Assembly: GCA_022606425.2 (NCBI GenBank) | Contig: JAHDVF020000883.1 | Location: forward strand, 124,001-188,000 | Direction: 5' to 3' | From: Lepidostoma basale | Taxonomy: Eukaryota > Arthropoda > Insecta > Trichoptera > Lepidostomatidae | DNA length: 64,000 bases | Shown here: positions 12,001 through 27,000 of the stretch, piece after piece | Layout: every line of letters begins with the position of its first letter | How positions within the stretch are numbered: the first letter of the stretch is position 1 | Notes under the pieces: generated by a model | Told to the model about the DNA's origin: nothing | Database searches by the model: none | What the model saw: only the letters and a program-made list of their open reading frames with translations | Translations under genes and position numbers: made by a program

Positions 12001-15000
12001 ACGCTGGCGCTCTCTGGTGTCGAGCCTTAAACACTGTCAAATACAACTTAAGGCGTTAAACACTGTGGAATTCCATAATGACGAATTTTTTATGAATTAA
12101 AACACTGTTTTTTCTGCTTTCGAGTTTAGTTTTCTCGACATGATTCGAAGGCTCACACCTTCATCATCGGGAGAACGATATAAGTTTATATCTTTCTCCC
12201 GATGATGAAGCTGTAAGCCTTCGAAACATGTCGAGAAAAATAAACTCAAAAGTGGAAGAAAAAAAAAATTTAATTCATAAAAAATTTGGTATTTTAATAT
12301 AATTTTAGATTTATTCAAAATATTTCATATAAAAAATGCATAAATGTTCGAAAAAATCAGTTGAATATCTGTCAAAACTGACCACATTCATGAAAATTTT
12401 GTTAAAATATTTATAACACCGATGAAGGACTTCAGTGTCCGAAACATGTTTGTTTATAAATTAAAATTTTTTATTAAAGATTGTGTTGTATACAAAATTA
12501 AAAAAACATTGTTCACTACAGATTGTAGTTAACTCTCCCTTCCCTATGATGGGTATCTTCTACACGTTGCTTCTAATAACCATCAATATCTCTATAAATA
12601 TAATAAATACAAGGTTAAGATTTTAGGTATTCCTCCATAATATATTTACACATTGATTTAAAAAATTACATTAATAATAATCAGAATTTATCGGATACAT
12701 CGGAGGTATTTTGTGAACATAGGAAAAAAATTCGCGTATAAACAGCACTGTGAGTGCGCGACACTATATTCGCATCTCACTCTTGCATACTTCACTGTGG
12801 AAGCGCGAAGAGCTCAATGTTCTCACTGCCGCCGGCAATAGCTCTCGGGCTTGCAACCAGAGGGGACCTATGCCCGTTCCGTGAGCATTGCCAGATGTTT
12901 TTTCTATGTTTTCAGCAAATAAATCTCAATTATTATAATTTTTAGTAAAATTATAATTAATTAAGGGGATTAGCTATGAATGTTCTTATTTTTCCAATTT
13001 AAAATCGCTAATTTTTTATCGTGTACTAAATACTCAACACCAGAACGCGTGTTTGTTTTTAGCACCGTAAGGGAAAGGTTAACAAAAAATGTACCTTTCT
13101 CTTTCACGTTCTCTTTCCCTTTCGCGTTCTCTTTCTCTATCTCTTTCCCTTTCGCGTTCCCTCTCCCGTTCCTTCTCCCTCTCTCTCTCCCTGAAAAAAA
13201 AAATTATAAATTAAAAACATATTTTTCAATTAGTTGATAAAACAGTGTCGTAACAATTTATTTACCTTTCCCTTTCTCTCTCGCGTTCTCTTTCCTTTTC
13301 TCTCTCACGCTCCCTTTCCCGGTCTCGTTCACGGTCACGTTCTCTGTCACGGGATCTGGAAAGAAGCGCATTCAACAATCATTAGTACTCACTTGTTTGG
13401 AACTACGCAGCGTGTTGCACCAAGAGCGGGCTGCGCTTGTACACATTTATATAATTCATAAATTGCTGCCTGGAAGTATATTATTATTTTGTTGAATCGC
13501 TCTTTACATCATGACAGCATGAGCCAAATCCATGTAAAGGGTATTATAGCTATCATAGTGATTCTCGTGACATGTGATAGGTAGCTAATCTATCGCCATT
13601 TTATTGTCACGTGAATTCTACACCAGACCAAAGACAGTGTGACAATCACACTGCCCTCGCCAGGAATCGAACCCGGAACCTTCGGAGTGGCAGTCAATGC
13701 GCTTACCACTCGGCCACGAAGGTGGTCGTATAATATAATAATAAACGTCTAGATAAAATATTTAATATTGAACAATTGAAGAGTCAGAGAAATATGAATG
13801 TTGAGAAAGCGAGAGAAGTATGGCCGTCCATTCATTTTGCCTTCCTCATCGGGAACTAACTAACTAACAACGAATGCCACACTGTACTTTCCTGACATAC
13901 TTCTCTCGCTCCTCAACATTCATACATCGTGTCATGCACGCACGTCGATTTCTGATTCCTCACACTTAAGATTTAATTGCTTTGATTATAACACGTTTTC
14001 CTCAGTCTTACTCTATTTCTTGGTCCGTTGACATAGTTAACATATACTTTCTTCATTCATTATTTCCAAACCATCCTAATGATCCTTTCATTTTATTTTG
14101 TTTACAACACTTTTATTTGCACTATATTCACTTCTTATATTTGACGCTATATCATTTAAAGATTTACCACACATTCGTCTAAGAGATCTCATTTCTATTG
14201 CATTTATTCTACTTTCGCTAGTTCCATGCTTTGCTTCCATACATAAGGGTCGGCACGAGAACACCATTGTGGTTAATTAGTTAGTTCAACAGTAATTGTA
14301 TGTTCACTGCATACAATGTGTCTTGCTCTCCACTAGTTTCAATCCAAAGGATTGGTTTGCAGTGTAACATTCTTGCTGGTTCTTGGGATGCCACTTTTCA
14401 ATTTCAATTTTCAAAATATATATTATTTTTAAATCACAAACATTACAGTATATGATAATCAAATGATTTTACTGAAATCTCTTGATGGAAGTTCATTTTA
14501 ATTATTAATTACAGTATATAACCAAAGCGCTTATGACTATACCGGTAGAATACAAAAACACCAAAATACTATTTTAAACAGAATATATAATTGTGAAATT
14601 TAAAAATGACAATATAAGCAATAGACATAAAGACACAAAAACACGAGATACTTAAAAAATTAAGACCAATTAAGTAACAAGAAACAATAAGAAGAACAAG
14701 AGAAGCAAATATCAATTTTATACATTATATAAGAGATAGATGCTTTCTGAGGGTAGCCTCACTATCGTGGAAGATGTCCACATCCGAAGAGATGCGGTTT
14801 AGAAGGATTATTGCCCTGCCCACGGGCATTACCTTAGGTAGACTGGTTCTACACAGTGGCAGGTGAAATAATCTATGTTGCCTTTGTCGCAGATAATGTT
14901 GTCAGGGACAAACAAAGTCAAGTCATTCAAAATATCCGAGTTATGTATTCGACCACGAATCAGTTGAAAGAAATGAACACCCAAATGGATAGTTTGTCTA

Positions 15001-18000
15001 ATTTCCAATGATTGGTAGTCCAGCATACCCAGCAAGAAATCAGTTTGGTACAGCCAAGGGTAATAACCGTTTTCTTTGAGGTACAAAAAATGTAAGAACT
15101 TTTTTTGCACCTTTTCAATCAAAAGGCGAAATTTAGTTTCATGCGGTGCCCACACAAGTGTACTAAATTCCAACCTTTAATGTGATAGTTTCCCATTGCT
15201 TTCCACATTATGTATGTATGTATTAAATAAATGAAGTGATTGTTCAGAAGAAGAAGAAGAAAAGACTGGCCTGGATTTACTGCGCCTCCTGGATTTGCGG
15301 TCCTTCTCCTTGCTCCGCCTCACCCTCTCCCTGGAGACGGACCTGTCCTTGTCCCTGTCCCGCTCCCTATCCCTGTCTCGGTCCCTCTCCCTCTCTCTCT
15401 CCTTGTCCCTCTCCTTGTCCCTGTCTTTGTCCTTCTCTCTCTCCTTGTCCCTCTCTTTGTCCCTCTCCTTGTCCCTCTCCTTCTGGTTCTGTTCCTCCGT
15501 CTCCTTCTTGCGCCGGGTCACCTCCTTGGCCTCCTCCTGCTTCTGTTTAGTCACAAAACGGAAAGAAAATAATTTAAATCCTTCCTCACTCCAAAAAAAA
15601 ATCGCAATAGATATTATAACCAAAATAATATATATATATAATATAATAAAAAAATTAGGCATGGACTCCGCGTTAGTGAAAAATATGTTTAATCAATTTC
15701 ATTGATAAAAACAAAAGAACATCCATTTCAAATAAGGAAAAAGAATGTCTAAACAATTTAAATATTAATTCCAATCAAAATGAAAACAAAAGAGCATCAA
15801 TTTCACAAGATAAAATTGATGAAATTTCGTTTGAATTATATTACATTGTAAATAAACCGTTTATTACGGAATAATTTTCCTATTGAGATGAAGTGTGAAA
15901 AAAAAAAATCTAATTAAAAAAAACAAAAGAACATCAAACTGCTAAATTGAATTCAAAATAAGAATTGACAAAAAAAAAAACAAAAATCGGATTGCCCGTG
16001 GATGGGTATTTGTAAAAAAAAATTGCGGATTTTACAAAATAAAAATAATAGCATTAAAAATGAACATTTTAAATTTCAATCATACGGCTTATATTCAAAA
16101 TGGAGGGTGTCAATCGCGGGCGCATTCTGTGGCCTTCCCATCTTCAAATCTGAAAAATAATGCCAGAGACAAGATTGCAAAAGAGACATACATGACAACC
16201 ACGGATAAAATCGAAGATTAGATCTATTATTCATGCCATAGATAATCACTTTAAACACAAACAAAAAATAACCTGCAAATGACTAGAGTTTGCTCACCGT
16301 TTGAAAAGTGTCGGTATAATATTACGTTGCTCACTTATCTGGCAACCTACACAACAGTGAGTGAAGCATGGTGTGATGGAGGTAAAGTAATGAATGTTCA
16401 CTTATTTCAATTACATACTCACCCGTTGATTGTCTGGAAGGTGGGATTGATTGTAAACTGTATAATAAGATGGCATCCATATTGGTTTCCACGGCGTCCA
16501 TTTTGTTTATCTCGGTTTTATCCACGGGAGGACTGCTTCGCTTGATAATGTTAAGAATCTAAGGTGGCGTGCGCTTCGTTTAATAATTTTAAAAAAACAT
16601 TAAGCTGAGATGGCAGACCCTAGGCACATCTAAAGTAGACGGACTGGTCATCGCTTGATAGCCCGAATAGTGCTAAAGACACCTTGAGACGGTAGAAAGA
16701 GCTCTGAGAGACTCAAAGACAGTGGTCGGGGGGCATCTGCCAGATATTGTGGAACAGGAACAGCGGCAAAAGATGGGCCTGGCCATTTTTAGCGAGAGTT
16801 GGCAAGATTTATGATTGGAGACTGATTTCCATAGTCAGAAAGTTATCGGGAACCGTGAGTAGGGTAGCGGAAGAAAGGAATGGAGGGTATTTCTAAAGAT
16901 AATTGAAACAGATACACGCCACCTTTAGATCCGGTAAAAAGTATAGGATCGCTCTCCCGTAACTTACAAATACAAAGATCGCGACCATTGGTAAAATCAG
17001 GTTAATTTCTCTATAATCTAATCTCACTGGCACTAAATACTCGGAGAATTGAGATACTATAACCCTATTCTCATGAAGACAATGGCTTTAATACATATAA
17101 AAACATCTGCTTTCTAGAAGTTTTAATAGTTTATGGGAATGACACATCTTGCTTTTCTGTAGCATTATCAAATGACATTTGAAACATGTCATTCCCACAA
17201 ACTATAATAAAACTTGTATAAAAATAGACATTTTTATTTGTATAAATTATTAAATATGGAGTATTACATAAAAAAAACAGTAAATAAAGCAATAATTTAT
17301 CGGTGACACGGCTAATATTGCATACATCACTCGCCCTAGCGAAGAAGGATGCAGTCTTCTAGGATAAGAAATGGACAATATTCCCGCAAATGATCTGAAG
17401 ATAATAAAGGAATCCATTTTGTTTTATCGCGAGCTTGTTTAAATAGCCACCAGTGAGATGTAGATTAATGTACAAACTATGTTTATTATAAAATAAATGG
17501 TAAACATGAACAAACTAGAATTTAAAAAAAATAACAGAAAATTTGACATCTTTGAAGGGGGGGGGAAATGTGGGAACTTCGTAGAAACTATATATTTTGA
17601 TCGATACTTCTTATTAAATATATATACACCGTGGTTTTACGGTTAACGTGTTAGCCACGGCATTATTAGAACACGCCGAAAGATATAAATGCATCGAATT
17701 ATAATCGAGGCTGCAAAGTATCCGACACCCGCGAGTTTGGTAAAGATTTAATTTCAGGAAAGAACTCGGCAACAGGTCAATAGCTGACTCCTTGAATGCA
17801 TTTTTAGAGGTATTCTTCACAAGTTCTTCCATAAGAAATGGATCTAAGAGTGAACATTATGGAAGGCCATATGCGATGCATCAATCTAATACCGTTTAAG
17901 TGGGTCATGATGACACACTGACTCGGGGTTTCTAAAATGCACAGACAAGCGGAAACCAAAACGCTTTGAGTACTCAAGAAAACATTGGCAATGCTTCTTT

Positions 18001-21000
18001 AACCCTTTGGTTGCCAGTCCGGTTGCCAGTCAATCCGATACATCGGCTTTCGCTACACTAGCGAGAAGTGCCTGAATTGAAACCATGATTTATAAAAGTA
18101 TCATATACGATTTAGACAGAGTGTGAGCAAGTGAGTCAGTACTGCATTTGAATATAATTTTAATATAAAAAACGCCTATTTAGAATGTAACCCTTATAGT
18201 CCGGCTGGTTAAAATAGCAGTCCACATATATTATCCGTGTTTAACGTGTAATATCCTGTAAATTTACTAGGACGGATCAAAAGTAAAAATGTGTATTATA
18301 TACACTCATGTATTCTCTGTGATTAAGAGTTAAACTTTCATCCTTTTTGTACAAAGATTTAATTAAATTTTTTTGTATTGCGTGTCCCATACGGATCACG
18401 GCTCGCGGCCAATCATCACGCACACACAGTTGCATAACCGCTGAGATATGAGGTTATGGTTTCTCGTTCTGTGTCGGAATCTTTGATTTTGAGTGTGTTT
18501 ACTTAAGGTGACTCTTATATCATTAATAGCTATGAATGGCGCGATGTTTTGGTTTCAATGTAATATATGTTTAATTAGTTTTCTTAAACTCAAAATGAAA
18601 CAAAAAAGTCTGATCATTTTTATAAGATGAAAAATACAATTTATTTGATTTGACTACAAAATACAATTTATTTGATATTTTTATGTATTTTGGGTGAAGA
18701 GTAATTTATTTGTTCACAAGAGCATTCCGGTGTTTCAAATTCTCGCCGGCCTCTAAGGGTTAAAGATTTCATTCAATGCAAAAGAAAAGTGGTGTTATTT
18801 TGTAGTTAATGGGCACGGCGTAAAAAAGAACAGTTACAGCCAGCCACTAAGGGTCTCGTGTCTGTCTAATCTGTTTAGATCACATACATTTATTATACAT
18901 TACTCGTAGTGTCTGGACTCGGCTGGAAATATTTTTCACGCGCCGAGTTAAAACTAAATTAATGGCACTGCTCACAAATTTGACGGTGGTCATAATAGAA
19001 TGGTGTCTGCTGAATGTTCACTTTTTTTGCACCATGCGTACGAAACTACAGTAATAAGTTTTTGTATCACTCTCGGTCCGACAAAATATAAAATAGATGT
19101 TATAATTTCGATAAATTAAAAGATTTATATAACACATTTTAATATTTAATTACTTCCTCTAAAATCGCGGCTACCCAAGGGCAACCAAAGGGTTAATTAA
19201 GACTATTAATTCTAACAAAATATATTTTTTAAATTGACAAGTTTAACCTAACATCAAATTAATTTGAACCATGCAGCTGCTAAATAAAAGTAAGCGTATG
19301 AAAGATTTGCCTATTTTGATAGTTGAATCACTTATCATGATATTGAAAGAATAGAGGAGTTTGGATAAAGGGAAGATGTCTTTATATGGCAGTCGGCCCA
19401 TTCGCATGATAGGAAAAATAGATTTCGATTAAGTGCAATGTAATCTCCGCCGATCTAGCATCTCAGGATATATCCAATTGAACCGCAAATTATAAACAAA
19501 GAAATTCTAAATAGGAAGGAGCTAATCTACTCAGTGTCAGTACAGCTATTGTAAACTATTCCGCAATCAATGAAGAAAAAACATTTAATATAATTAATAC
19601 ATAACGTATTAAATAAAATCCACCATCTGTGATGACCTCAAATTTCAAAGAGATTTTGTGATTCATCAATATGTTTTAAATTCAACAACAAGAGAATTCT
19701 AACAAAAATATATTTTATGCAATTGTACATACCATAGATTATAATAATTAAATTAAATTCTATAATTACAGGCCGGGATATGTCCTTGGTTTAAATCTTT
19801 TGACAATACCTTATTGTTTTATCTGATATTTCAATAATAGATTACAATTCTTATTCCTTTTGAATTGAGTACTGGTCCAAGAGGTTTATAACTTCAAGAA
19901 TTTGCCTATAAATCTACTTAACCTGTACTGCAGTGTTCAACATTGATCTCTGGTCCATGGCATACCAATGGCTAATAATGAAGATGGGAAGGAAGAGAAC
20001 AAGGCAGCCCTGAAGCCTGAACCTTAGGGGGCTTAATCTGAACAACCAGATACACATATCGTGAGTTTAACGAGACAAATGGAGTAACAATGACGGGACA
20101 GAAGACTAAAATACCGACCGATGGACTGATCTTGAAAATGTTGTACAGTCGAACTTGGTTATTACGAGGAAGGTGGGACAAGCATTACTCGTTATATAAG
20201 AGAATAGGTATTTTAAAATGCTTACAAACATACCCATCACATTGTCACCTGAGAGTAAGAGGGTTCCAACTAACAAAATTTCACATTTGGCTTTTTTTCG
20301 TGAAAAGGGTTCTTACTAACCTTATCTGTACGTACAATTAAAAAAAAAAAAACAAGTAATAGTATCGTCATTTTGATGTTACGAAAAGAATCAAGTTCCA
20401 TCTGATCATTCAAAACACACGATTCACTGAAGAAGGATTCATTTACACTTAGAAATTTATTATTCCGACTGTCGTCAGAAAATTAACACACTTATCGGTA
20501 AAAGAGTTTCATCTGCTTCAGATGGAAACCTTTTATTCCAAGATACACACCCGAAACCAACAAAAATTTGACTTCATTTTTCTCAGCTTTTTACTTTTGA
20601 CAGTTGGAACCTTCTTACTCTCAGGTGAGGACATGAAGACATGAAAATAAATGTAAGTATGGAGAAAATCATGAACTAAATGTAGTCAACGAATGTTTCT
20701 TCGTTACATACAAGATCGTAATAACCGAGTCTGAATGTAGTTGATACAATAATGAACGTGACAAAGATACCTGTTCAAAAATAGAATTTAGTAACAATGA
20801 CGGGAAAAAATACTACGATAGAGACCCATGAATTGATATATACTTGATACAAATAGAATACTGAAAGCCTTTAGACAAGAACCCTGGCAAAGATACGTCC
20901 TATACTGGTGATAGAGAAAAGAAGCGAGATGAATCCGTGTGCTAGACGGCGCGAGAGTGAAGGGCAGGCGCGTGGGCCGACGTGCCGTTGTATTTCCAGC

Positions 21001-24000
21001 GTCAAAACTCACCGAACAAGCGTTTGTTCCGCCGTTATTCCGTGCTTAGCTCACGTCCTATAGCGCACCTAGCAACGGGACCAACATTGAGCATCAGATA
21101 TAGTTCTCCCCGATCCCAAACATCACAATATACACGGCTCTAGCACAGCTTAATCTTACGTTATCTCTAGGGTGGAGGAGCTAGGGATATTCCAGGATAG
21201 GTTCTGGTCAGGATAAAGATCGGTTTGAGATATTTATGGATTTACTTTAGGAATGGGTTTATAAAAATAAGCAAAGTATATCCTAAGTTTGTGTTTTTTT
21301 ATGTAATTTTGGATTGAGTTGTATTCCTAAACTAATTTTATTGATTTTAGTATAAAATTTGAAGGGTTTGGATGAGTTTTACGAATGAATTTTGAAATTT
21401 GACTGTCTAAAAAGGTTCATTAAGGTTTGGTTGGATATGTTAAATTTACTTTATGGTTAGGATAATCAAATGATTTTACTGAAATCTCTTGATGGAAGTT
21501 CATTTTAAATAATAATTAAATAGAAAAATGTTTTTTTAACTACTTCCACTAACTAACTAACCATCACGCCGTCTCCCCGAAAGGGTAGGCAGAAAGAATG
21601 GACTGTCACACTTGCACTCCATCCTTCTCTTTTCGCTCCGCGGGAGACGCGGTGTGATGGGTTGCGAACCTCATCGCCACCAATAGGCATCTCCCGCGCA
21701 CACTTCGATCGTCCGACACCCACAAAATAAATCTGGTCAAATCACCAGGTCTGGCGAAACCAGTCGCTGTCGAAATAAAGACAAAAGTGGAAGTAGTTAA
21801 AAAATATTGTTTTACATGGTTAGATTGGATTTTAAAATCTGGTCTATTGTTTGGCATATAGATAGGAGTGTGACATCTCCAGGCGGCTTCTAACAATGCG
21901 CTAATGGCGGGGTAGCCATTTACATTGAAGTTAAAAAGATGTTCTGCTTAATGCTTAATAAACATAAATCTCCATAGATGGCGTTAGTATGTAGATTATA
22001 TATTATAGATTAATCTTAAAAAGATTAACATATGTAATCAAAATCTTCATAGATGGCACATTGAAACTGACATGTGAAACCTGGCATAGATTTGTAACAT
22101 ATATACTACTTCCAAAAATTTGTCATACATGGTCATAAAGAAAAGGTGGAATGGGGAATGTTGTAATTACATAAAGCGTGCGCTTAACCCAACCAATGAC
22201 AGGTCATAAGTTCTGTAAACACCTTGATCAACCATATCCAGTTTCCAATTTGCATCTTCGTCTCTATTGAGATACAATTAAATCATAAAAATATAATAAT
22301 TTATTATCATATACAAAAAAATTGAATCGCTCTTTACATCATAACAGCACGAGCCAAATCCATGTAAAGGGTATAGCTATCATATTGATTCTCGTGACAT
22401 GTCTATCTAATGAACGAAATTTAAAAAAATATATAAAATTGAAGGCTCAATTTTGAGGTTAGAATGATTATAATACAGATAAATCACATGTGGTAATAAA
22501 AAATGTATTTTGGAAGCTCATTTCGAAGGGGTGTTTGTTGTTTAATAATTTGTTTTTTACTTGATTTGTATTTGAGGCTAGGTCTATTGGTAAGGTCAGA
22601 TTTGTTGAAAATCAAAGTTGAATCCATATAATCCAGTCCGGGAAGTCGGAATTATTTGATTGGACACGGGAAGGTTGGGTCGGATGATGAAAAATGGCAG
22701 TACGGGTCAAAAGGTCATAGAAAAAAAAGAATATTGAGAAAACGCATAAAAGACGCACGTCACCAGTTCTATTTTCAAAAAAATCTTTTTTACATTATAT
22801 TATAAAGATAACCACAAGTACTTGAAACTATTACAAGTGTCCACCTCGCACAGTACCACCAAACAATTAACAGAGTATTGCACGTGCAAGATGTCGAAAT
22901 ATAATAAATAACTAAATAACCATCACGCCGTCTCTCCGAAGGGGTAGGCAGAAAGAAAGGACCGCCCACTGTTCGTTCCTGACATATTTCTTTCGCTTCT
23001 TCAACAACCATACATCGTATAATGCACGCATTTCGATTTCTCAGATGCATCTACTCCTCGTGTTCTTGTGCCGACGTGTATGGAAGTGAAGCATAGAACT
23101 GGCAAAAGAAGAATGAAAGTGTAAATGAGATCTCTAAGACGAATGTGTGTTAAATCTATATATGATTAGAGTGTCAAATGCAAATATAAGAAGTGAATGT
23201 GGTGCGAATGAAAGTGTTATGAATAAAATAATTAAAGGGTCGTTGAGTTGGTTTAGGCACATGGAGAAAAATTATAAAAACATAATTGTGAAGAAAGTAT
23301 ATGTAAACAATGTGAACAGAACTAGATATAGAGTAAGACCGAGGAAAACATGGCACGATCAAAAAAATCATATATTTAATGTCGGGCGGTCACGTGAGGA
23401 GTCGGAGAAATCGAAATGCGTGCATGACAAGATGTATGACTGATAAGGAAGTAAGTATGTCAGGAAATCAAATCAGTTTATAAACTCAAAAGACATTACA
23501 AACAGCAAAATGTTTAAGGCATCTATTGAGTACAGGTCAAATATTATAAAAATAATACCAGGAACGCATTAGAGATGGTTCTACATTAGGAAGACAAGAT
23601 ACTTTCTAAATTCAAGAGTATTCGTCTCCTGAACGTACCTTCACTAATATGAAAGACGTCGTTTTCCGAGGAGACTACGTTCAGCAGATTAATTGATCTT
23701 CCCACCGGTGTCACCAGAGACAGATTGGTTTTGGTGGCCAGTAGGTAAAACAATCTGTGCTGTCGGAGAAATCTATCAGGGACAAAAAGACCAACACCCT
23801 CTAGCACAGCCGAGTTCTCGATGATTAATTTAAACAGTGTGACGGTCCATCGTTCGGATAGACGGCGTGATGGTTAGTTAGTTAGGTTTTGATATGACTA
23901 GAGGGCTGGAGGAACTGGGGTTACTTTGATTAACAGATGAATGAAAGTATCAAATATTTCGCTTTAAACAATTGCGACATCACTTCCCTTTTAATATTAC

Positions 24001-27000
24001 GCCGTTTGTTAAGATATCTACAAACATAATACAAGTGAAAACCAAACTGAGACAGCGTCAGGTCTCTTTCTCAGGGGGGTAGAGAGGAGTAGAGGGGTGT
24101 GCGGAGGGGAGCGGGAGAGAGAGAGAGACAGAGAGTACAGTATGCTAATGAGAGAGAGTGAGGGAGCCAACTAACCTTCATGATCTCCCTGAACTTGTCG
24201 ATCTCGCGGTGTATGACGTCCCTCTTCTCCTCCTCTATGTCCGCCTCCTGGAGGATGCGATTTCTTTTCTCAATCTGTTCTTCTGCAATACAAAACACAT
24301 TTATATTTATTATTATTTATCAATCTTCAAAATAACTACAACAAGAAAACAAAGCTGCTGACTGTAGGCCGAACGCAACATCAGATGAGAGTAGTGATGT
24401 CAGGAGTTCCACTAAAGAACACCAAGGAGTTTGTCTACCTCGGGAGTAAAATAACATGGGACGGTCAGTCTAAGGGCTAGGCTTGCATTTAATAAAAGGT
24501 CGAAAATAATATAATCAAATAATATAGACCTAAAACTGAGAATACTCCTCATCAAGACCTATGTATGGAGTATCTTGATGTACGGCTGCGAGACATGGTG
24601 CCTATCCAAAAGAGATAAACGGAGACTAGAGGCTTTTGAGATGTGAGCCTATAGAAGACTATTAGGAATTTCCTGGAAAGATCACATCACGAATGAGGTG
24701 GTTCTTCAAAGAATCGAAGGAGGAAAGCACCTGCTCAGGACCTTGTCCGAAAGGCGTGCAAGATGGATTGGCCATGTAATACGACAAGAAAGTCTCTTGC
24801 ATGCCATAATGGAGGGTATGACCGAGGGGACAAACTCTAGGGGACGCCCACGCCGAGAGTACCTGGAGGACCTGTTGGTGGACGTGCGCTGCTCATCATA
24901 TGTACATTTCAAAAGAGCCGCACAAGACAGGGAAGAATGGAAGTGAATAATAGAAGAAATTGCTGCAAACCAATCCCAGGATTGAAACCAGAGGAGAAGA
25001 ACTAGATTGTAACACGGAGCGTCTATTAGCTTTATAAAGCACGCAATATATTATTATTATCATGTCCTCACCCAACTGTATGGCCTCGTAGTTGTTCATG
25101 TCATCCTGGTACTCTGCCAACAGCTGGCGGATCCTCTCCAGCGTGCTGGCGTCCAGCGCCCTCTGCTGCTCGTCCAGGTAGTCCTCCGTGCCCTCTCCCG
25201 CCTCCCCGCCCTCCGCCACGGGCGCGCCCATCCTCACGCGCTGTTCATCTGCCGACAATCAATCATTTGTATTAAAAGATAAAATTATTTGAGATATCCA
25301 TGTTGAAGAGAATATGATAATTTCTTCTTTATTCACCATCACTTTGTGTTGTGGATTCACATTTGAAGAATCTTTATACAGTAGAATGTCATTTATCCGG
25401 ACTAATTAAGACCAGAGATGGTCCGGATGCTGATTTTACCGGATAATCAAACAGGCGCGAATTCTTCTATCAAAATAAGGTTTAAATCGATTTTTTTCCT
25501 CTGCTCATTTATTGATTGTAAAATTACAAATTTGACTGCAAAAACAAGTATGTATGCAGTACATGTACATAAAAAGGCTTACATTACTCCACAGTACCGG
25601 AAAAATAATCAGATTTTTTTTATAACAAGATTTCCTCGCCTTTGTTATACAGCTAAATCGCGGATTCGTTATAATAAAAGCAATCGAGTGGAGCTGCTTT
25701 CTTCTTGCTCTTCAAACCATGATAGCGCAGTTTCTAAATTTGTAACGTCTTCTCCATGACTGATTCGTTCTCCTTCATCAGCCTCATTTGAACTTTCATC
25801 ATCATCTTCATCCTCACTCTCTTTTTGTACCAGTGTCCCGGCTTGTCCGGATAATTAACGTTCCGGTTAACTGACGTCCGGATAAACAACGTTCTACTGT
25901 ATATACAATTCTTCTGTACGGGCTTTGTAGTTGAACTCCTCCTAAATGGTGTGCTTGAGTGGGTCCCTGTATGGTTTAGTTTTGGACCCGTTAAAACATT
26001 CTGGGATGTTCATGAATAATTGACCTTCTGTGAATAATTCATAGTTATGATTGTTTACCATAGATGTCGCTGATGTCAAATTCTGTGGTATTTTAATTAT
26101 TTACATTGCATTTACATTGAAAATTATGAAATACCAGTTTGTCTCAAAAGAAAGGTCTACGACATGTGTATACTGCCCATGATGACATACGGACTAGAGA
26201 CGACAACTCTTACAGCAAAAAGTGTCCACAGGCTCAAGTGTACACAGAGGTCCATGGAAAGACAGACACTTGGTGTGAACTTGCGTGACCGCATAAGAAA
26301 TGAAGAAATCAGACGCCGCACCAGAGTTGCTGACGTCATGGACCGAGTGGCAAAATTGAAATGGCAATGGGCTGGACACTTGGCTAGACAGGGTGGCAAC
26401 AGATGGGCACCCAGGATACTCAGTTGGAGACTATGGGCAAATAGGCGAAGTGTCGGAAGGCCACCAATGAGATGGACCGATGATATTGTCAAAAGGATTG
26501 GAAAATCTTGGATACAAAGGGGGCAGGGTAGAGACGAGTGGAGGAAATTGGAAGAGGCCTATATCCAGCAGTGCAGGGAAGAAGGCTAGCAAAGAAGAAG
26601 AATAAGAAGAAGAAGAGAATAATAAGAAGAAGAAGAAACCGGCTGGTGGTCTAGGGGATAGAACGCTTGGCTCCTGATCCAGGGGGCATGGGTTCAAGCC
26701 TGGACACGACCAGGTTCCTTCTTCATAATAATGAGCTATTTTCTGCTCACATTGAAGATTGTAAAATAAATTCTAATATCATTGATATAAATCCTTGATG
26801 TTAGTCTTTTTATTAAAAAAAAATAAGAAGAAGAAGACATTGCCAGTAGGCAAGGTCTTCGGGCAGGACAACGTCTGTCGGGTCCACTAGTTATATATAT
26901 ACATATAAATATTATAAGGCATAAAGGGGTGTGTGCGGTCTCACTCTTGTACTGCTCCAGCAGCGCCATGGTCTTGGGGTCCACCTTGGCCACGAGGCGC

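Noticed and set aside
13080..13461. Plus-strand Phe/Ser-rich frames over 12980-13461
   Set aside because: Antisense of RBM25 exons 8 and 9; no homology of their own.
15236..15705. Three long plus-strand open frames rich in Ser, Leu, Pro and Cys
   Set aside because: They are antisense readings of the RBM25 RE/RD repeat exon; the minus strand has splice sites in phase and homology.
24114..24170. A GA-rich tract (GAGAGAGAGAGACAGAGAG) as a GAGA-factor site
   Set aside because: It is on the 3' side of exon 6 in an intron and looks like simple repeat; no support for regulation.
26636..26710. A tRNA gene
   Set aside because: Same family and tail as 8290-8415 and several mismatched stems; SINE family B.
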